59,064 nt of DNA from Bacteroidota bacterium (GTDB lineage Bacteria; Bacteroidota; Bacteroidia; Bacteroidales; FEN-979), in assembly GCA_026391795.1 (NCBI GenBank), contig JAPLDI010000014.1, positions 1-59,064 on the forward strand, given 5' to 3'. The notes under the pieces were generated by a model that ran no database searches, was not told the DNA's origin, and saw nothing but the letters and a program-made list of their open reading frames with translations. Below are positions 51,684-58,782 of the stretch, in pieces; position 1 is the stretch's first letter, and the number at the start of each line of letters is the position of its first letter. The position numbers and the translations under genes are program-made.

Positions 51684-52238
51684 CTAATTATTTTTCATCC
51701 CGGAAAGTGCTTCTGCAAAAGAGATCAGGTCAGGGTAAACAAAATCAATGCATTCATGACTTTTCCTTGCCTGGCTGACATCATCGGAGAGGAAGATATT
51801 CACCATCCGGAGCCGTTTGCCAAAGATCATGTCCGAAATGGAATCGCCGACCATCACCGACCGTTTGAAGTTGATGCCGGGAAATTCTTTTCTTGCCATC
51901 AATGCCATTCCCACGTTGGGTTTTCGTTTAACAGAGCGTTCATTTTCGAGGTGCGGGCTGTAATAGATCTGATCAATACGACCGCCATTCTGTTCGATTT
52001 CGTCGAGCATCTTCCGGTGCAGGAGTGCCAATTCTTCCTCTGTCATGAGGCCCTTCCCGATGCCTTGCTGGTTGCTTACGATGATAATCTTTGAGAATTC
52101 TGACGACAACATCTTCAGTGCTTCAGGAACGCCCGGAAGAAACTCGAACTGTTCCCATTTCTGCACATATCCTCCCAGGATCCGTGTATTGATCACACCG
52201 TCACGGTCAAGGAAAAGCGTCCAGCCGCGATTAATCAT
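51684..52238 (-). CDS. gmhB: HAD-IIIA phosphatase, D-glycero-D-manno-heptose 1,7-bisphosphate 7-phosphatase-like
   Basis: 184 residues from ATG 52238 (MINRGWTLFLDRDGV); it overlaps the upstream gene by 8 bp. The HAD nucleophile motif is FLDRDGVIN, followed by IIVSNQQGIGKG, the Lys of KRKPNVGM, and the metal motif VGDSISDM. Cys residues of the classical GmhB zinc loop are absent, replaced by YSPHLENERSVKRKPN. It removes the 7-phosphate of the heptose bisphosphate. Together with hddA, gmhA and hddC it completes the GDP-heptose pathway. Confidence 0.88.
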   Translation of the reverse strand: MINRGWTLFLDRDGVINTRILGGYVQKWEQFEFLPGVPEALKMLSSEFSKIIIVSNQQGIGKGLMTEEELALLHRKMLDEIEQNGGRIDQIYYSPHLENERSVKRKPNVGMALMARKEFPGINFKRSVMVGDSISDMIFGKRLRMVNIFLSDDVSQARKSHECIDFVYPDLISFAEALSGMKNN

Positions 52239-52932
52239 CAAATTTCTTAAAATCATCCTGTGCAGTCATGTAATCCTCGGGAATGCCAATATCAAGAAAA
52301 TATCCTTTCGCGGGGTATCCCACTATCCGCGAATCCTTATAACAGGTTTCAAAACAATCTTTTTCAATGGAGAATTTCTTTCCAAAAACATCGGAATCAA
52401 GGAACTTCTTATTGATAAGGTAGATCCCGCCATTGATATAGCCCGGTTCAGAATCCGGATCTTTCTCAAAGAATCCCGTCACCCTTTTTTCTTCATCGAT
52501 CTGTACTGTTCCAAAACGGGAAGTATCTTCCAGGTAACGGAGGGCCATGGTCAGGTCAGCTGCAGAACTTTCATGAAGATGTTTCATGGCAGGAAGGTCG
52601 ATGCGGAACATGCTGTCGCCGTTCATGGCAAATACAGAATCTCCTTCCACCTGTTCCATGGCATTCAGGATTCCGCCACCGGTACCCAGCGGTTCTTCTT
52701 CTATGGCATAGGAAATTGCCAGGTGTTTAAAATGATCCTTAAAATGTTCCCGGATCATCTCCCGTTTATAGCCGACAGAAAGGATAACTTTCTGAATACC
52801 CTGGCCCGTGAGGAAGTTCAGCAGGTATTCCAGAAATGGTTTGTCATTGATCAAAGCCATTGATTTCGGCAGGTCATTTACCACCTTCTGAAGCCGTGTA
52901 CCAAATCCGCCTGCGAGAACAATTGCTTCCAC
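52231..52932 (-). CDS. hddC: Heptose 1-phosphate guanylyltransferase-like nucleotidyltransferase
   Basis: 233 residues, starting at GTG 52932 (the encoded VEAIVLAGGFGTRLQ is a nucleotidyltransferase opening). Motifs: LAGGFGTRL, LPKSMALINDKPFL, EEPLGTGGGILNAM and MNGDSMF (metal). The order and neighbours point to HddC, which couples D-glycero-alpha-D-manno-heptose 1-phosphate to GMP. Nucleotide specificity (GTP rather than ADP) is inferred from context, because HldE is absent. 2 bp after gmhA. Confidence 0.88.
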   Translation of the reverse strand: MEAIVLAGGFGTRLQKVVNDLPKSMALINDKPFLEYLLNFLTGQGIQKVILSVGYKREMIREHFKDHFKHLAISYAIEEEPLGTGGGILNAMEQVEGDSVFAMNGDSMFRIDLPAMKHLHESSAADLTMALRYLEDTSRFGTVQIDEEKRVTGFFEKDPDSEPGYINGGIYLINKKFLDSDVFGKKFSIEKDCFETCYKDSRIVGYPAKGYFLDIGIPEDYMTAQDDFKKFDD

Positions 52933-52934
52933 CG

Positions 52935-53513
52935 TCAGGATTCTTTTGGGAAGAGGCTTGATTCAACATATTCGCAGATAATGTGCCCGATCATGATGTG
53001 AGATTCCTGTATCCTTGGTGTTTCCGTTGATGGTACATTGATCAGGAAGTCACAGAGCTCCTTCATCTTTCCGCCCGTTGCTCCAGTCAGGCCGACGGTG
53101 ATGATGCCCAGTTCCCGGGCTGTTTCAAGGGCCCGGATGATGTTTGCCGAATTTCCCGAAGTTGAGATGGCGATCAGCACATCCCCTTCATTCCCGATCC
53201 CGGTTAAAATCCGTGAATAGACTTCATCAAACGAATAATCATTCGCCACTGCCGTAAGATAAGAAGTATTTACATGCAGGGCCTCAGAGGGAAGCGGAGC
53301 CCGGTCATAGTTAAAACGGCCGGAGAACTCAGCTGCAAGATGCTGGGCATCGGCTGCACTTCCGCCATTTCCGCAGAAGAGCACCTTGTTGCCGTCGCAG
53401 AATGTCTCTGCACAGGTATCGGCAACTTCCCTGATCACTTCCACCAGGTGTGCATCGTCCAGGATACGCTGCTTGGTTTGGATGGATTCATTAATGGATT
53501 CGATAATTCTCAT
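52935..53513 (-). CDS. gmhA: Sedoheptulose 7-phosphate isomerase
   Basis: 192 residues from ATG 53513 (MRIIESINESI); an upstream GTG would add two codons. SIS-domain enzyme with FCGNGGSAADAQHLAAEFSGRF, the ISTSGNSANI loop and GLTGATGGKMKELCD, then ESHIMIGHIICEYVE. It isomerises sedoheptulose 7-phosphate to D-glycero-D-manno-heptose 7-phosphate, the first step of heptose activation. A -7 box only about 18 bp upstream suggests a promoter inside the heptose cluster. Confidence 0.92.
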   Translation of the reverse strand: MRIIESINESIQTKQRILDDAHLVEVIREVADTCAETFCDGNKVLFCGNGGSAADAQHLAAEFSGRFNYDRAPLPSEALHVNTSYLTAVANDYSFDEVYSRILTGIGNEGDVLIAISTSGNSANIIRALETARELGIITVGLTGATGGKMKELCDFLINVPSTETPRIQESHIMIGHIICEYVESSLFPKES

Positions 53514-53531
53514 CAGCACTGTTTTTATTTA

Positions 53532-53539
53532 CAAAGATA
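53532..53539 (-). promoter_or_regulatory. -7 box TATCTTTG for gmhA
   Basis: A perfect TAnnTTTG on the minus strand, 18 bp before the ATG; it predicts a leader of only about 13 nt and an internal promoter in the heptose cluster. Confidence 0.55.
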
Positions 53540-53594
53540 ACCCATATGTAGGAAATGCAGGGATGTTTACTTCGTGACACGTGACGCGATATTA

Positions 53595-54617
53595 TTAGAT
53601 TGTCCACGTGGATAGTCCCTGGCTGGTAAATTCGTACCGCTTTGCCTGACCGCCGAATCTTTTCAGGGCCTCGATGACAGCCGAACGGGTGGTTCCCGGA
53701 CAATAGAAGAACATAAATCCGCCGCCCCCTGCGCCGGAGATCTTTCCTCCCGTCGCGCCATACTGAATGGCAGCAGCATAGATTTCATCGATAAAAGAAT
53801 TGGTGATACCTGCTGCCATATTTTTTTTAAACTGCCACCCAAAATCCAGGATCTCGCCGATCTTTGAAAGTTCTCCTTTCAGCAGTGCCTCCTTCATCAT
53901 CACAGCCTGTTCCTTCAGGCGGTGCATGGCCTCAATGGTTTTTACATTGCGGTTTGTCACATTTTTCGATTGCTGTTCGATGATGATGGATGAAAGACGG
54001 CTGGTTTCTGTATGGTACAGGATCAGGTTGTGCGACAATTCGTCAAGGTACTTCTTATGGATCCGCAGCGGGTTCACAATTACCTTGTCTTCCTTTGAAA
54101 ATTCCATAAAATTTACCCCGCCGAAAGTGGCAGCATATTGATCCTGCTTCCCCCCTGCCATGCCGAGGTCAATCCTTTCAATTTCATAGGCAAGATGGGC
54201 CAGGTCATATTCTCCCAGCGGCAAGCCCTGCCACTCGGCAAAAGCACCAAGAATCGCTACAACAAGGGTTGAAGATGTTCCCAGGCCTGATCCCGGAGGT
54301 GCATCCACATAGGTTGTGAGTTCAAAAGAGAGCGGCTTCTTTGTAAAATCCCTGACGACCCGGTTGTAAATCCCTTTCACAAGATCCAGTTTCCCATCGA
54401 GTGGCAAAGCAAGAGTACTTTCAAATGTATACTTTTCATTTTTATCGGCTGAATTGAGGGTAATCCGTCCATCGTCCCTCGGAACAATGGTTGCATAGGC
54501 ATACATGCTGATGGTTGCATTCAAGATTGTACCTCCGTAGAGCTCGGAATAGGGTGCCACATCGGTTCCTCCACCGGCAAGGCCCAGTCGTAAAGGGGCT
54601 TTACTTCGTATGATCAT
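53595..54617 (-). CDS. hddA: D-glycero-alpha-D-manno-heptose 7-phosphate kinase (GHMP family)
   Basis: 340 residues. GHMP motifs: APLRLGLAGGGTDV at the start, DAPPGSGLGTSSTL (the P-X3-G-L-G-S-S-A-type ATP loop) near residue 110, and KISGAGGGGFMFFY near the C-terminus. The opening MIIRSKAPLRLGLAGGGTDVAP with LYGGTILNATI is typical of HddA, which phosphorylates C1 of D-glycero-D-manno-heptose 7-phosphate in the alpha configuration and so channels heptose to GDP rather than ADP activation. The leader carries AATTATC repeats. Confidence 0.92.
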   Translation of the reverse strand: MIIRSKAPLRLGLAGGGTDVAPYSELYGGTILNATISMYAYATIVPRDDGRITLNSADKNEKYTFESTLALPLDGKLDLVKGIYNRVVRDFTKKPLSFELTTYVDAPPGSGLGTSSTLVVAILGAFAEWQGLPLGEYDLAHLAYEIERIDLGMAGGKQDQYAATFGGVNFMEFSKEDKVIVNPLRIHKKYLDELSHNLILYHTETSRLSSIIIEQQSKNVTNRNVKTIEAMHRLKEQAVMMKEALLKGELSKIGEILDFGWQFKKNMAAGITNSFIDEIYAAAIQYGATGGKISGAGGGGFMFFYCPGTTRSAVIEALKRFGGQAKRYEFTSQGLSTWTI

Positions 54618-54618
54618 G

Positions 54619-54652
54619 GTTTTATAATTGACAATTGATAATTGATAATTCG
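54619..54652 (-). repeat. AATTATC tandem repeats in the hddA leader
   Basis: On the minus strand AATTATCAATTATCAATTG and a further AATT-type unit end about 6 bp before the hddA ATG. This resembles the short tandem repeats in front of rarA, kdsA and the Sua5-like gene. Confidence 0.65.
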
Positions 54653-54659
54653 TTACTCT

Positions 54660-55802
54660 TTACGCGACTCCATCAATAGCTTCGAGCATTTTTCCCCAGG
54701 AATAGTTGAGTTTCTCAACAGCCGCATTGGAGGAAAATTCATCCTCCTTCTTTTCATCATAGAATTTCACAATGGCTGAAGCAATCTCAGTAGCTGTAGG
54801 TTCAACAACATAACCTACCTTCCCGTCAGGAACAAACTCAGCGAGCCCGCCGACGTTGGTAATGATCATGGGTTTGTTGAAATGGTAGGCTATCTGGGTA
54901 ACCCCGCTTTGCGTGGCACTCTTATAAGGCTGAACAACGACATCCGCTGCGCAGAAATAATCCGATACGGCGCTATCGGGAATAAACTCATTGTACATGA
55001 TAACCCGTTCCCCGAGTTTCAACTGATTGAGGAGATCATGATAGGGTTTTGCGTCTGTGTAAAACTCTCCGGCGACAAGCAGTTTTAGCGGGTATTTCTG
55101 TAACCGTTCATCTGCCATTGCATTCAGAAGAAGATCAAGTCCTTTATAATCCCGGATAAATCCAAAAAAGAGGATATAGGAAAAACCGGGATCCAGCCCA
55201 AGCATCATCTTCGCTTCTTCTTTCGGGAGCTGGCTGCCAAAATTATCGTATAGCGGATGAGGGCAAAACAATATTTTTTTTATATCAGTGCCAAGGAATT
55301 GCCTTGTTTCACTGAGCACTGAACGGGACATGGCAATAAATCCATCCACGGAGTTCACCCAGTAACGGATAAAGAGCCTGTCGCCCGTTCTTTTTTCATG
55401 AGGGATCAGGTTATCCAGGATGGAGATGACGCGGGTATGCTTGTTCTTCCTGATAATCCTGCAGATTGAACCCAGGCAGGGTGCCATAAAAGGAATCCAG
55501 AATTTTACAACGACCAGGTCAGGGTTCATTTTCTTTATTTCACGGCCAACCCTTAACCAGTTCAAGGGGTTAATTGAGTTGATCCTGACTTTAATCGGAA
55601 TTCCCTGAGGGGCAGGTTCGGATGAATATTGTGTTTTGCCGGGGAACAGGAACCCGGGGTACTGGAGGGTGAATGTATAGATGGTTACTTCGTCGCCCTG
55701 GTTAATGTATTCTTTTGCCAGTCTTTCATTGTAGGTTGCCAGCCCTCCCCTGAGAGGGTGAGCCGATCCGATGATCACTACCTTACGTTTTTTAGAGTCC
55801 AA
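54660..55802 (-). CDS. Glycosyltransferase family 4 protein
   Basis: About 380 residues. The start is uncertain: no ATG precedes KKRKVVIIGSAHPLRGGLAT, so a TTG at 55802 (AAAAGG just upstream) or at 55817 is likely. Either overlaps the upstream GT2 gene by 11-26 bp. GT-B features: GGLATYNERLAKEY in the acceptor domain, FFGFIRDYKGLDLLL and VVQPYKSATQSGVTQIAYHFNKP in the donor domain, where the Glu of the usual EX7E is replaced by Gln/Thr positions. Likely adds a sugar, possibly heptose, during envelope glycan assembly. Confidence 0.85.
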   Translation of the reverse strand: MDSKKRKVVIIGSAHPLRGGLATYNERLAKEYINQGDEVTIYTFTLQYPGFLFPGKTQYSSEPAPQGIPIKVRINSINPLNWLRVGREIKKMNPDLVVVKFWIPFMAPCLGSICRIIRKNKHTRVISILDNLIPHEKRTGDRLFIRYWVNSVDGFIAMSRSVLSETRQFLGTDIKKILFCPHPLYDNFGSQLPKEEAKMMLGLDPGFSYILFFGFIRDYKGLDLLLNAMADERLQKYPLKLLVAGEFYTDAKPYHDLLNQLKLGERVIMYNEFIPDSAVSDYFCAADVVVQPYKSATQSGVTQIAYHFNKPMIITNVGGLAEFVPDGKVGYVVEPTATEIASAIVKFYDEKKEDEFSSNAAVEKLNYSWGKMLEAIDGVA

Positions 55803-56736
55803 GCCTTTTCTCAACAAGGTATTGATTTTTATCTGCAGCCGTGCGCGTGATCATCTCCCCGAGAAATCCTGCAACAAAAAGTTGCGTTCCAAGAATCATC
55901 GCAAGCAGTCCGAAGAAAAACAGCGGACGTTCTGTCATCTTGAATGCCTGCTGAAAAAATTTCTCGTAGGTAAGGTAGCCGGCAATGGCAAACCCCGCCA
56001 GAAACAGGAGTGATCCCAGCAATCCGAAGAAATGCATGGGCCTTTTCCCGAAACGGGCCGTAAAATTAATTGTCAGCAGGTCAAGATATCCTTTGAAGAA
56101 ACGGTCAAGTCCATATTTTGTTTTCCCGTATTTTCGTTTCCGGTGAACCACGACCTTCTCTCCGATCCTGTTGAATCCGGCCCATTTGGCAATGACTGGG
56201 ATGTACCGGTGCATCTCCCCGTAGACTTCAATGCTTTTTATCACATCGTTTTTGTATGCTTTCAGTCCGCAGTTGAAATCGTGAAGTTTGATGCCCGACA
56301 TCCGGCGGGTTGACCAGTTATAAAATCTTGTAGGGATGGTCTTCGAGATGGGATCGTACCGCTTTTTCTTCCAGCCTGAAACAAGGTCGTAACCCCCAGT
56401 GCGGATCATTTCGTACAATCCGGGTATCTCATCGGGGCTGTCCTGCATATCGGCATCCATTGTGATCACAACATCCCCGGCTGCATGGATGAACCCCACG
56501 TTCAGTGCAGCAGCTTTGCCATAGTTCCTGCGGAATTTGATCCCTTTCAGACAGGGATTTTTTACGGACAATCCCTCGATGACCTTCCAGGATCCGTCAC
56601 GGCTTCCATCATCCACGAACAGTACCTCGTAAGTAAGATTATGTTCGAGCATCACCCGCTCGATCCAGGCAGCCAGTTCGGGAAGGGATTCTTCTTCGTT
56701 TAACAGGGGTATTACAACTGAAATATTCATCAACAT
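55792..56736 (-). CDS. Glycosyltransferase family 2 with C-terminal membrane helices (polyprenyl-phosphate type)
   Basis: About 314 residues from ATG 56736 (an ATG two codons later is equal). GT-A domain: ISVVIPLLNEEESLPELAAW, FVDDGSRDGSW, MDADMQDSP (the metal DxD region) and the long loop FRRNYGKAAALNVGF. The C-terminus has two hydrophobic helices (FFGLLGSLLFLAGFAIAGYL and FFFGLLAMILGTQLFVAGFL). The layout matches dolichyl/undecaprenyl-phosphate sugar transferases (ArnC- or GtrB-like), which attach a sugar to the lipid carrier at the membrane. It starts 1 bp after the DUF4199 stop. Confidence 0.9.
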   Translation of the reverse strand: MLMNISVVIPLLNEEESLPELAAWIERVMLEHNLTYEVLFVDDGSRDGSWKVIEGLSVKNPCLKGIKFRRNYGKAAALNVGFIHAAGDVVITMDADMQDSPDEIPGLYEMIRTGGYDLVSGWKKKRYDPISKTIPTRFYNWSTRRMSGIKLHDFNCGLKAYKNDVIKSIEVYGEMHRYIPVIAKWAGFNRIGEKVVVHRKRKYGKTKYGLDRFFKGYLDLLTINFTARFGKRPMHFFGLLGSLLFLAGFAIAGYLTYEKFFQQAFKMTERPLFFFGLLAMILGTQLFVAGFLGEMITRTAADKNQYLVEKRLGL

Positions 56737-56737
56737 C

Positions 56738-57277
56738 TTATTGTAAAATAACCGGAGCATCCGGATCTTTCTTCCGGAGTAAAATAGCAATGAGGAGTGA
56801 AAAAATAGTTGCCCAGAAAATGTTTGCCAGAAATCCCCATACGATCATCCATACCGGGGTCATAAACTTTTCGGTCCAGCTCATCGCCTGATCCATCTGT
56901 TCCTGCGACATGGTTCCGGCCTTCGCTTCCATTTTTGCTCTCACCTGAGCAAGTATCTCATCGATCAGCCCTGTATTGATATACTTGATGTAAAAGAAGA
57001 AGAAAATTGTTGAAAGGATGACAGCAAACAACCCGATCAGGAAATTGGTGGAAAATGCCTGCCCGTAGGTCATAAATCCTTTCAGCTGTACCTTCCGGTA
57101 TTGGAGGGATCCATAAACCATTCCTCCCATCATGATCAGGAATGAGACATATCCAAGCGTGGTGTTCATGTAAAGGTTCGTAACATACATGATCAGTGTA
57201 AAAGCAATCAGTGCAACTCCGGTACCGACGCCATAGATCAATGTGTGCAAGCCCAGGGATGTTTGTTTTTCTTCCAT
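56738..57277 (-). CDS. DUF4199 membrane protein
   Basis: 179 residues from ATG 57277 (MEEKQTSLGLHTLIYGVG); upstream in-frame codons run back through the promoter and part of the SRP RNA region and are excluded. Four membrane helices with a charged loop (EILAQVRAKMEAKAGTMSQEQMDQAM) between helices 3 and 4, typical of the Bacteroidota DUF4199 family. Function unknown; DUF4199 genes often precede this kind of GT2 gene. First gene of the minus-strand glycan cluster, with its own -7 box. Confidence 0.88.
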   Translation of the reverse strand: MEEKQTSLGLHTLIYGVGTGVALIAFTLIMYVTNLYMNTTLGYVSFLIMMGGMVYGSLQYRKVQLKGFMTYGQAFSTNFLIGLFAVILSTIFFFFYIKYINTGLIDEILAQVRAKMEAKAGTMSQEQMDQAMSWTEKFMTPVWMIVWGFLANIFWATIFSLLIAILLRKKDPDAPVILQ

Positions 57278-57307
57278 TGCTTTGTGTTTTAGGGGTTGAA
57301 CAAGTAG

Positions 57308-57315
57308 CAAACATA
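57308..57315 (-). promoter_or_regulatory. -7 box TATGTTTG for the DUF4199-glycan cluster
   Basis: A perfect TAnnTTTG on the minus strand, 30 bp before the ATG; divergent from the SRP RNA promoter at 57357. Confidence 0.55.
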
Positions 57316-57356
57316 CAAAAAAAACGGAAGAATGGTGATGATAGCCGACAAAATTG

Positions 57357-57364
57357 TATCTTTG
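57357..57364 (+). promoter_or_regulatory. -7 box TATCTTTG of the SRP RNA gene
   Basis: A perfect TAnnTTTG ending about 5 nt before the predicted RNA 5' end, the distance expected for this promoter class. Confidence 0.65.
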
Positions 57365-57368
57365 CTGC

Positions 57369-57468
57369 GGGGTAAGTCTTATACGACCAGCTCCCGTCAA
57401 ACTCCCCCAGGTTCGGAAGGAAGCAAGGGTAAGATGGTTGAGCGGTGCGATATAAGGGGCTTACCCTA
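57369..57468 (+). ncRNA. ffs: Small signal recognition particle RNA (4.5S-like)
   Basis: A hairpin RNA of about 100 nt. The tip carries the SRP consensus: CAGGTTCGGAAGGAAGCA (57409-57426), i.e. the symmetric and asymmetric internal loops with the GGAA tetraloop-like apex that bind Ffh. The closing helix pairs GGGTAAG at the 5' end with CTTACCC at the 3' end, and a T-run (57469-57476) terminates transcription. It targets nascent membrane proteins together with Ffh. It overlaps no gene once DUF4199 is started at 57277. Confidence 0.92.
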
Positions 57469-57479
57469 TTTTTTTTAAT

Positions 57480-57575
57480 TAGCGAGATAGCGAAATGACG
57501 AGATAGCGAAATTATCATTGGAAACATGACTTTATGAACTTTAAAACTTTACAAACTTTATAAACTGAATTCGTA
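57480..57575 (+). repeat. Tandem repeats in the leader of the Sua5-like gene
   Basis: Two units of the type GCGAGATAGCGAAAT/GACGAGATAGCGAAAT are followed by AACTTTACAAACTTTATAAA and CTGAATTCGTA, ending 8 bp before the ATG. The second part is nearly the same as the kdsA leader. Confidence 0.7.
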
Positions 57576-57583
57576 AATCGTAA

Positions 57584-58204
57584 ATGTTACTTAGGGTACA
57601 TCCCGACAATCCCGGTGAGCGTCATCTGAAGATCATCACCGATTGCCTGCACAGCGGGGGACTAGTGATTTATCCATCGGATACGATCTATGGACTGGGA
57701 TGTGACATTACGCAGATCAAAGCGGTTGACAAGATTGCACAGATCAAGGGGATAAAGAGGGAGAAGGCCAACTTTTCTTTCATCTGTCATAACATGAGTC
57801 ATCTTTCCGACTTTACCAAGCCCCTTCCGAATCATATCTTCCGGCTGATGCGGAAGGCATTGCCAGGTCCTTTTACTTTTATCCTGAATGCCAGCAGCAA
57901 CGTTCCTCACTATTTTCAAAGCAAGAAAAAGACGGTTGGCATCAGGATTCCAAATCACCTGGTTCCATTGCAGATTGTTGAAAAACTGGGGAATCCCATC
58001 ATGACCACCTCCATCCATGACGAGGATGAGATCATTGAGTATTCAACGGACCCGGAGCTGATCTATGAGAAATTCAAGGACCTTGTGGATATCGTTATCG
58101 ATTCCGGTCATGGCGGTAATATTGCTTCAACGGTTGTGGATTGTACCGGCGACGAACCGGTGATCATCCGGGAAGGGAAAGGGAATCTGCTCGAGTTTCT
58201 TTAG
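57584..58204 (+). CDS. Sua5/YciO/YrdC-family protein (threonylcarbamoyl-AMP synthase-like)
   Basis: 206 residues of the YrdC fold: GGLVIYPSDTIYGLGCDI, IAQIKGIKREKANFSFICHN, ALPGPFTFILNAS and VGIRIPNHL, with STVVDCTGDEPVIIREGKG at the end. The pattern KGIKREKANFSF resembles the YciO branch more than TsaC, so it may be a YciO-type paralogue; the enzyme step would be formation of L-threonylcarbamoyladenylate for t6A tRNA modification. It directly precedes tRNA-Lys, an ANN-decoding t6A substrate, but this adjacency is probably coincidental. Confidence 0.88.
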   Translation: MLLRVHPDNPGERHLKIITDCLHSGGLVIYPSDTIYGLGCDITQIKAVDKIAQIKGIKREKANFSFICHNMSHLSDFTKPLPNHIFRLMRKALPGPFTFILNASSNVPHYFQSKKKTVGIRIPNHLVPLQIVEKLGNPIMTTSIHDEDEIIEYSTDPELIYEKFKDLVDIVIDSGHGGNIASTVVDCTGDEPVIIREGKGNLLEFL

Positions 58205-58240
58205 CTGATGAGCTAATGAGCTGACGAGTTGATGAGTTAT
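58205..58240. repeat. GCTGATGA-type tandem repeats
   Basis: GCTGATGA, GCTAATGA, GCTGACGA and GTTGATGA follow directly after the Sua5-like stop codon; 8-bp period, four units. Confidence 0.7.
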
Positions 58241-58284
58241 AAGAATAGCATCCAGCATCCTTTTTTTCTTTTTTCTCACCGGTA

Positions 58285-58315
58285 TTGGAAAAGTAAAATT
58301 AAACCTGTACTTTTG
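58285..58315 (+). promoter_or_regulatory. Promoter of tRNA-Lys: TTG and TACTTTTG
   Basis: TTG (58285-58287) and a perfect -7 box TACTTTTG (58308-58315) are 20 bp apart, the ideal spacing; the tRNA begins 20 bp later. Confidence 0.65.
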
Positions 58316-58335
58316 CACGCTCAAAAAATAAAAGA

Positions 58336-58411
58336 GATTCGCTAGCTCAGCAGGTAGAGCATCGCCCTTTTAAGGCGGGGGTCCTGGGTTCGAATCCCAG
58401 GCGGATCACCA
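58336..58411 (+). tRNA. tRNA-Lys (anticodon TTT)
   Basis: 76 nt including an encoded CCA. The acceptor stem pairs GATTCGC with GCGGATC, the D stem GCTC/GAGC, the anticodon stem TCGCC/GGCGG around loop CTTTTAA, and the T stem CCTGG/CCAGG around TTCGAAT. All four arms close. It is the likely attachment target of the element whose integrase begins at 58783. Confidence 0.97.
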
Positions 58412-58439
58412 AGGAGGCTTAACGGCCTCCTTTTTTTTT
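58412..58439 (+). terminator. Terminator of tRNA-Lys
   Basis: AGGAGGC TTAACG GCCTCCT followed by nine T residues: a strong rho-independent terminator. The same hairpin recurs at 58592-58618. Confidence 0.9.
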
Positions 58440-58521
58440 GCCTGGTTACGATGCATCAGTGTTGGCAAAAATTTTAGGTTTTTTGGAAATTAAGAAATAT
58501 ACAAATCTGATACAACACTAT

Positions 58522-58672
58522 AAATGACACCTTGGAAACCCTACGTACATAGGCGAAACAATGAAACAGTCCAAGCCCCAGGCTGATCACATAGGAGGCT
58601 TAACGGCCTCCTTTTTTTATGCCTGATCTTCAACATAATTATAGTATTTACATGGGTTTCAAGGTGTCATTT
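58522..58672. repeat. Inverted repeat flanking the second terminator copy
   Basis: AAATGACACCTTGGAAACCC (58522-58541) and GGGTTTCAAGGTGTCATTT (58654-58672) are inverted copies differing by one base. They enclose the second tRNA-end/terminator copy. The 371-bp gap between the tRNA and the integrase is otherwise without a gene. Confidence 0.7.
58577..58628 (+). repeat. Degenerate second copy of tRNA-Lys 3' end plus terminator (att-like)
   Basis: 52 bp matching 58396-58447 at 46 positions with no gap, 181 bp downstream. It keeps CCCAGGC-GATCAC of the tRNA T-stem/acceptor and the whole terminator hairpin with its T-run, but not the CCA. The rest of the tRNA is missing. This is the pattern of an attachment-site duplication beside an integrase. 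Confidence 0.75.
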
Positions 58673-58727
58673 GTTAATATTTCGTTCACTAAATAAAGGT
58701 AAATAATGTGTAATATTGCACTATTCC

Positions 58728-58771
58728 TGATACAAAATTGATACAAAAAGTGATACAAAATTGATACATAA
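58728..58771. promoter_or_regulatory. Four TGATACAAAA direct repeats upstream of the integrase
   Basis: Units start at 58728, 58739, 58751 and 58762, i.e. spaced 11, 12 and 11 bp, close to one helical turn. The last reads TGATACATAA. They end 11 bp before the integrase ATG; likely arm-type binding sites for the integrase or its regulator. Confidence 0.65.
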
Positions 58772-58782
58772 TTGATGCTATT

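Noticed and set aside
52045-52863. 272-codon plus-strand frame opposite gmhB/hddC
   Set aside because: Shadow of two well-supported enzymes; no motif or start context.
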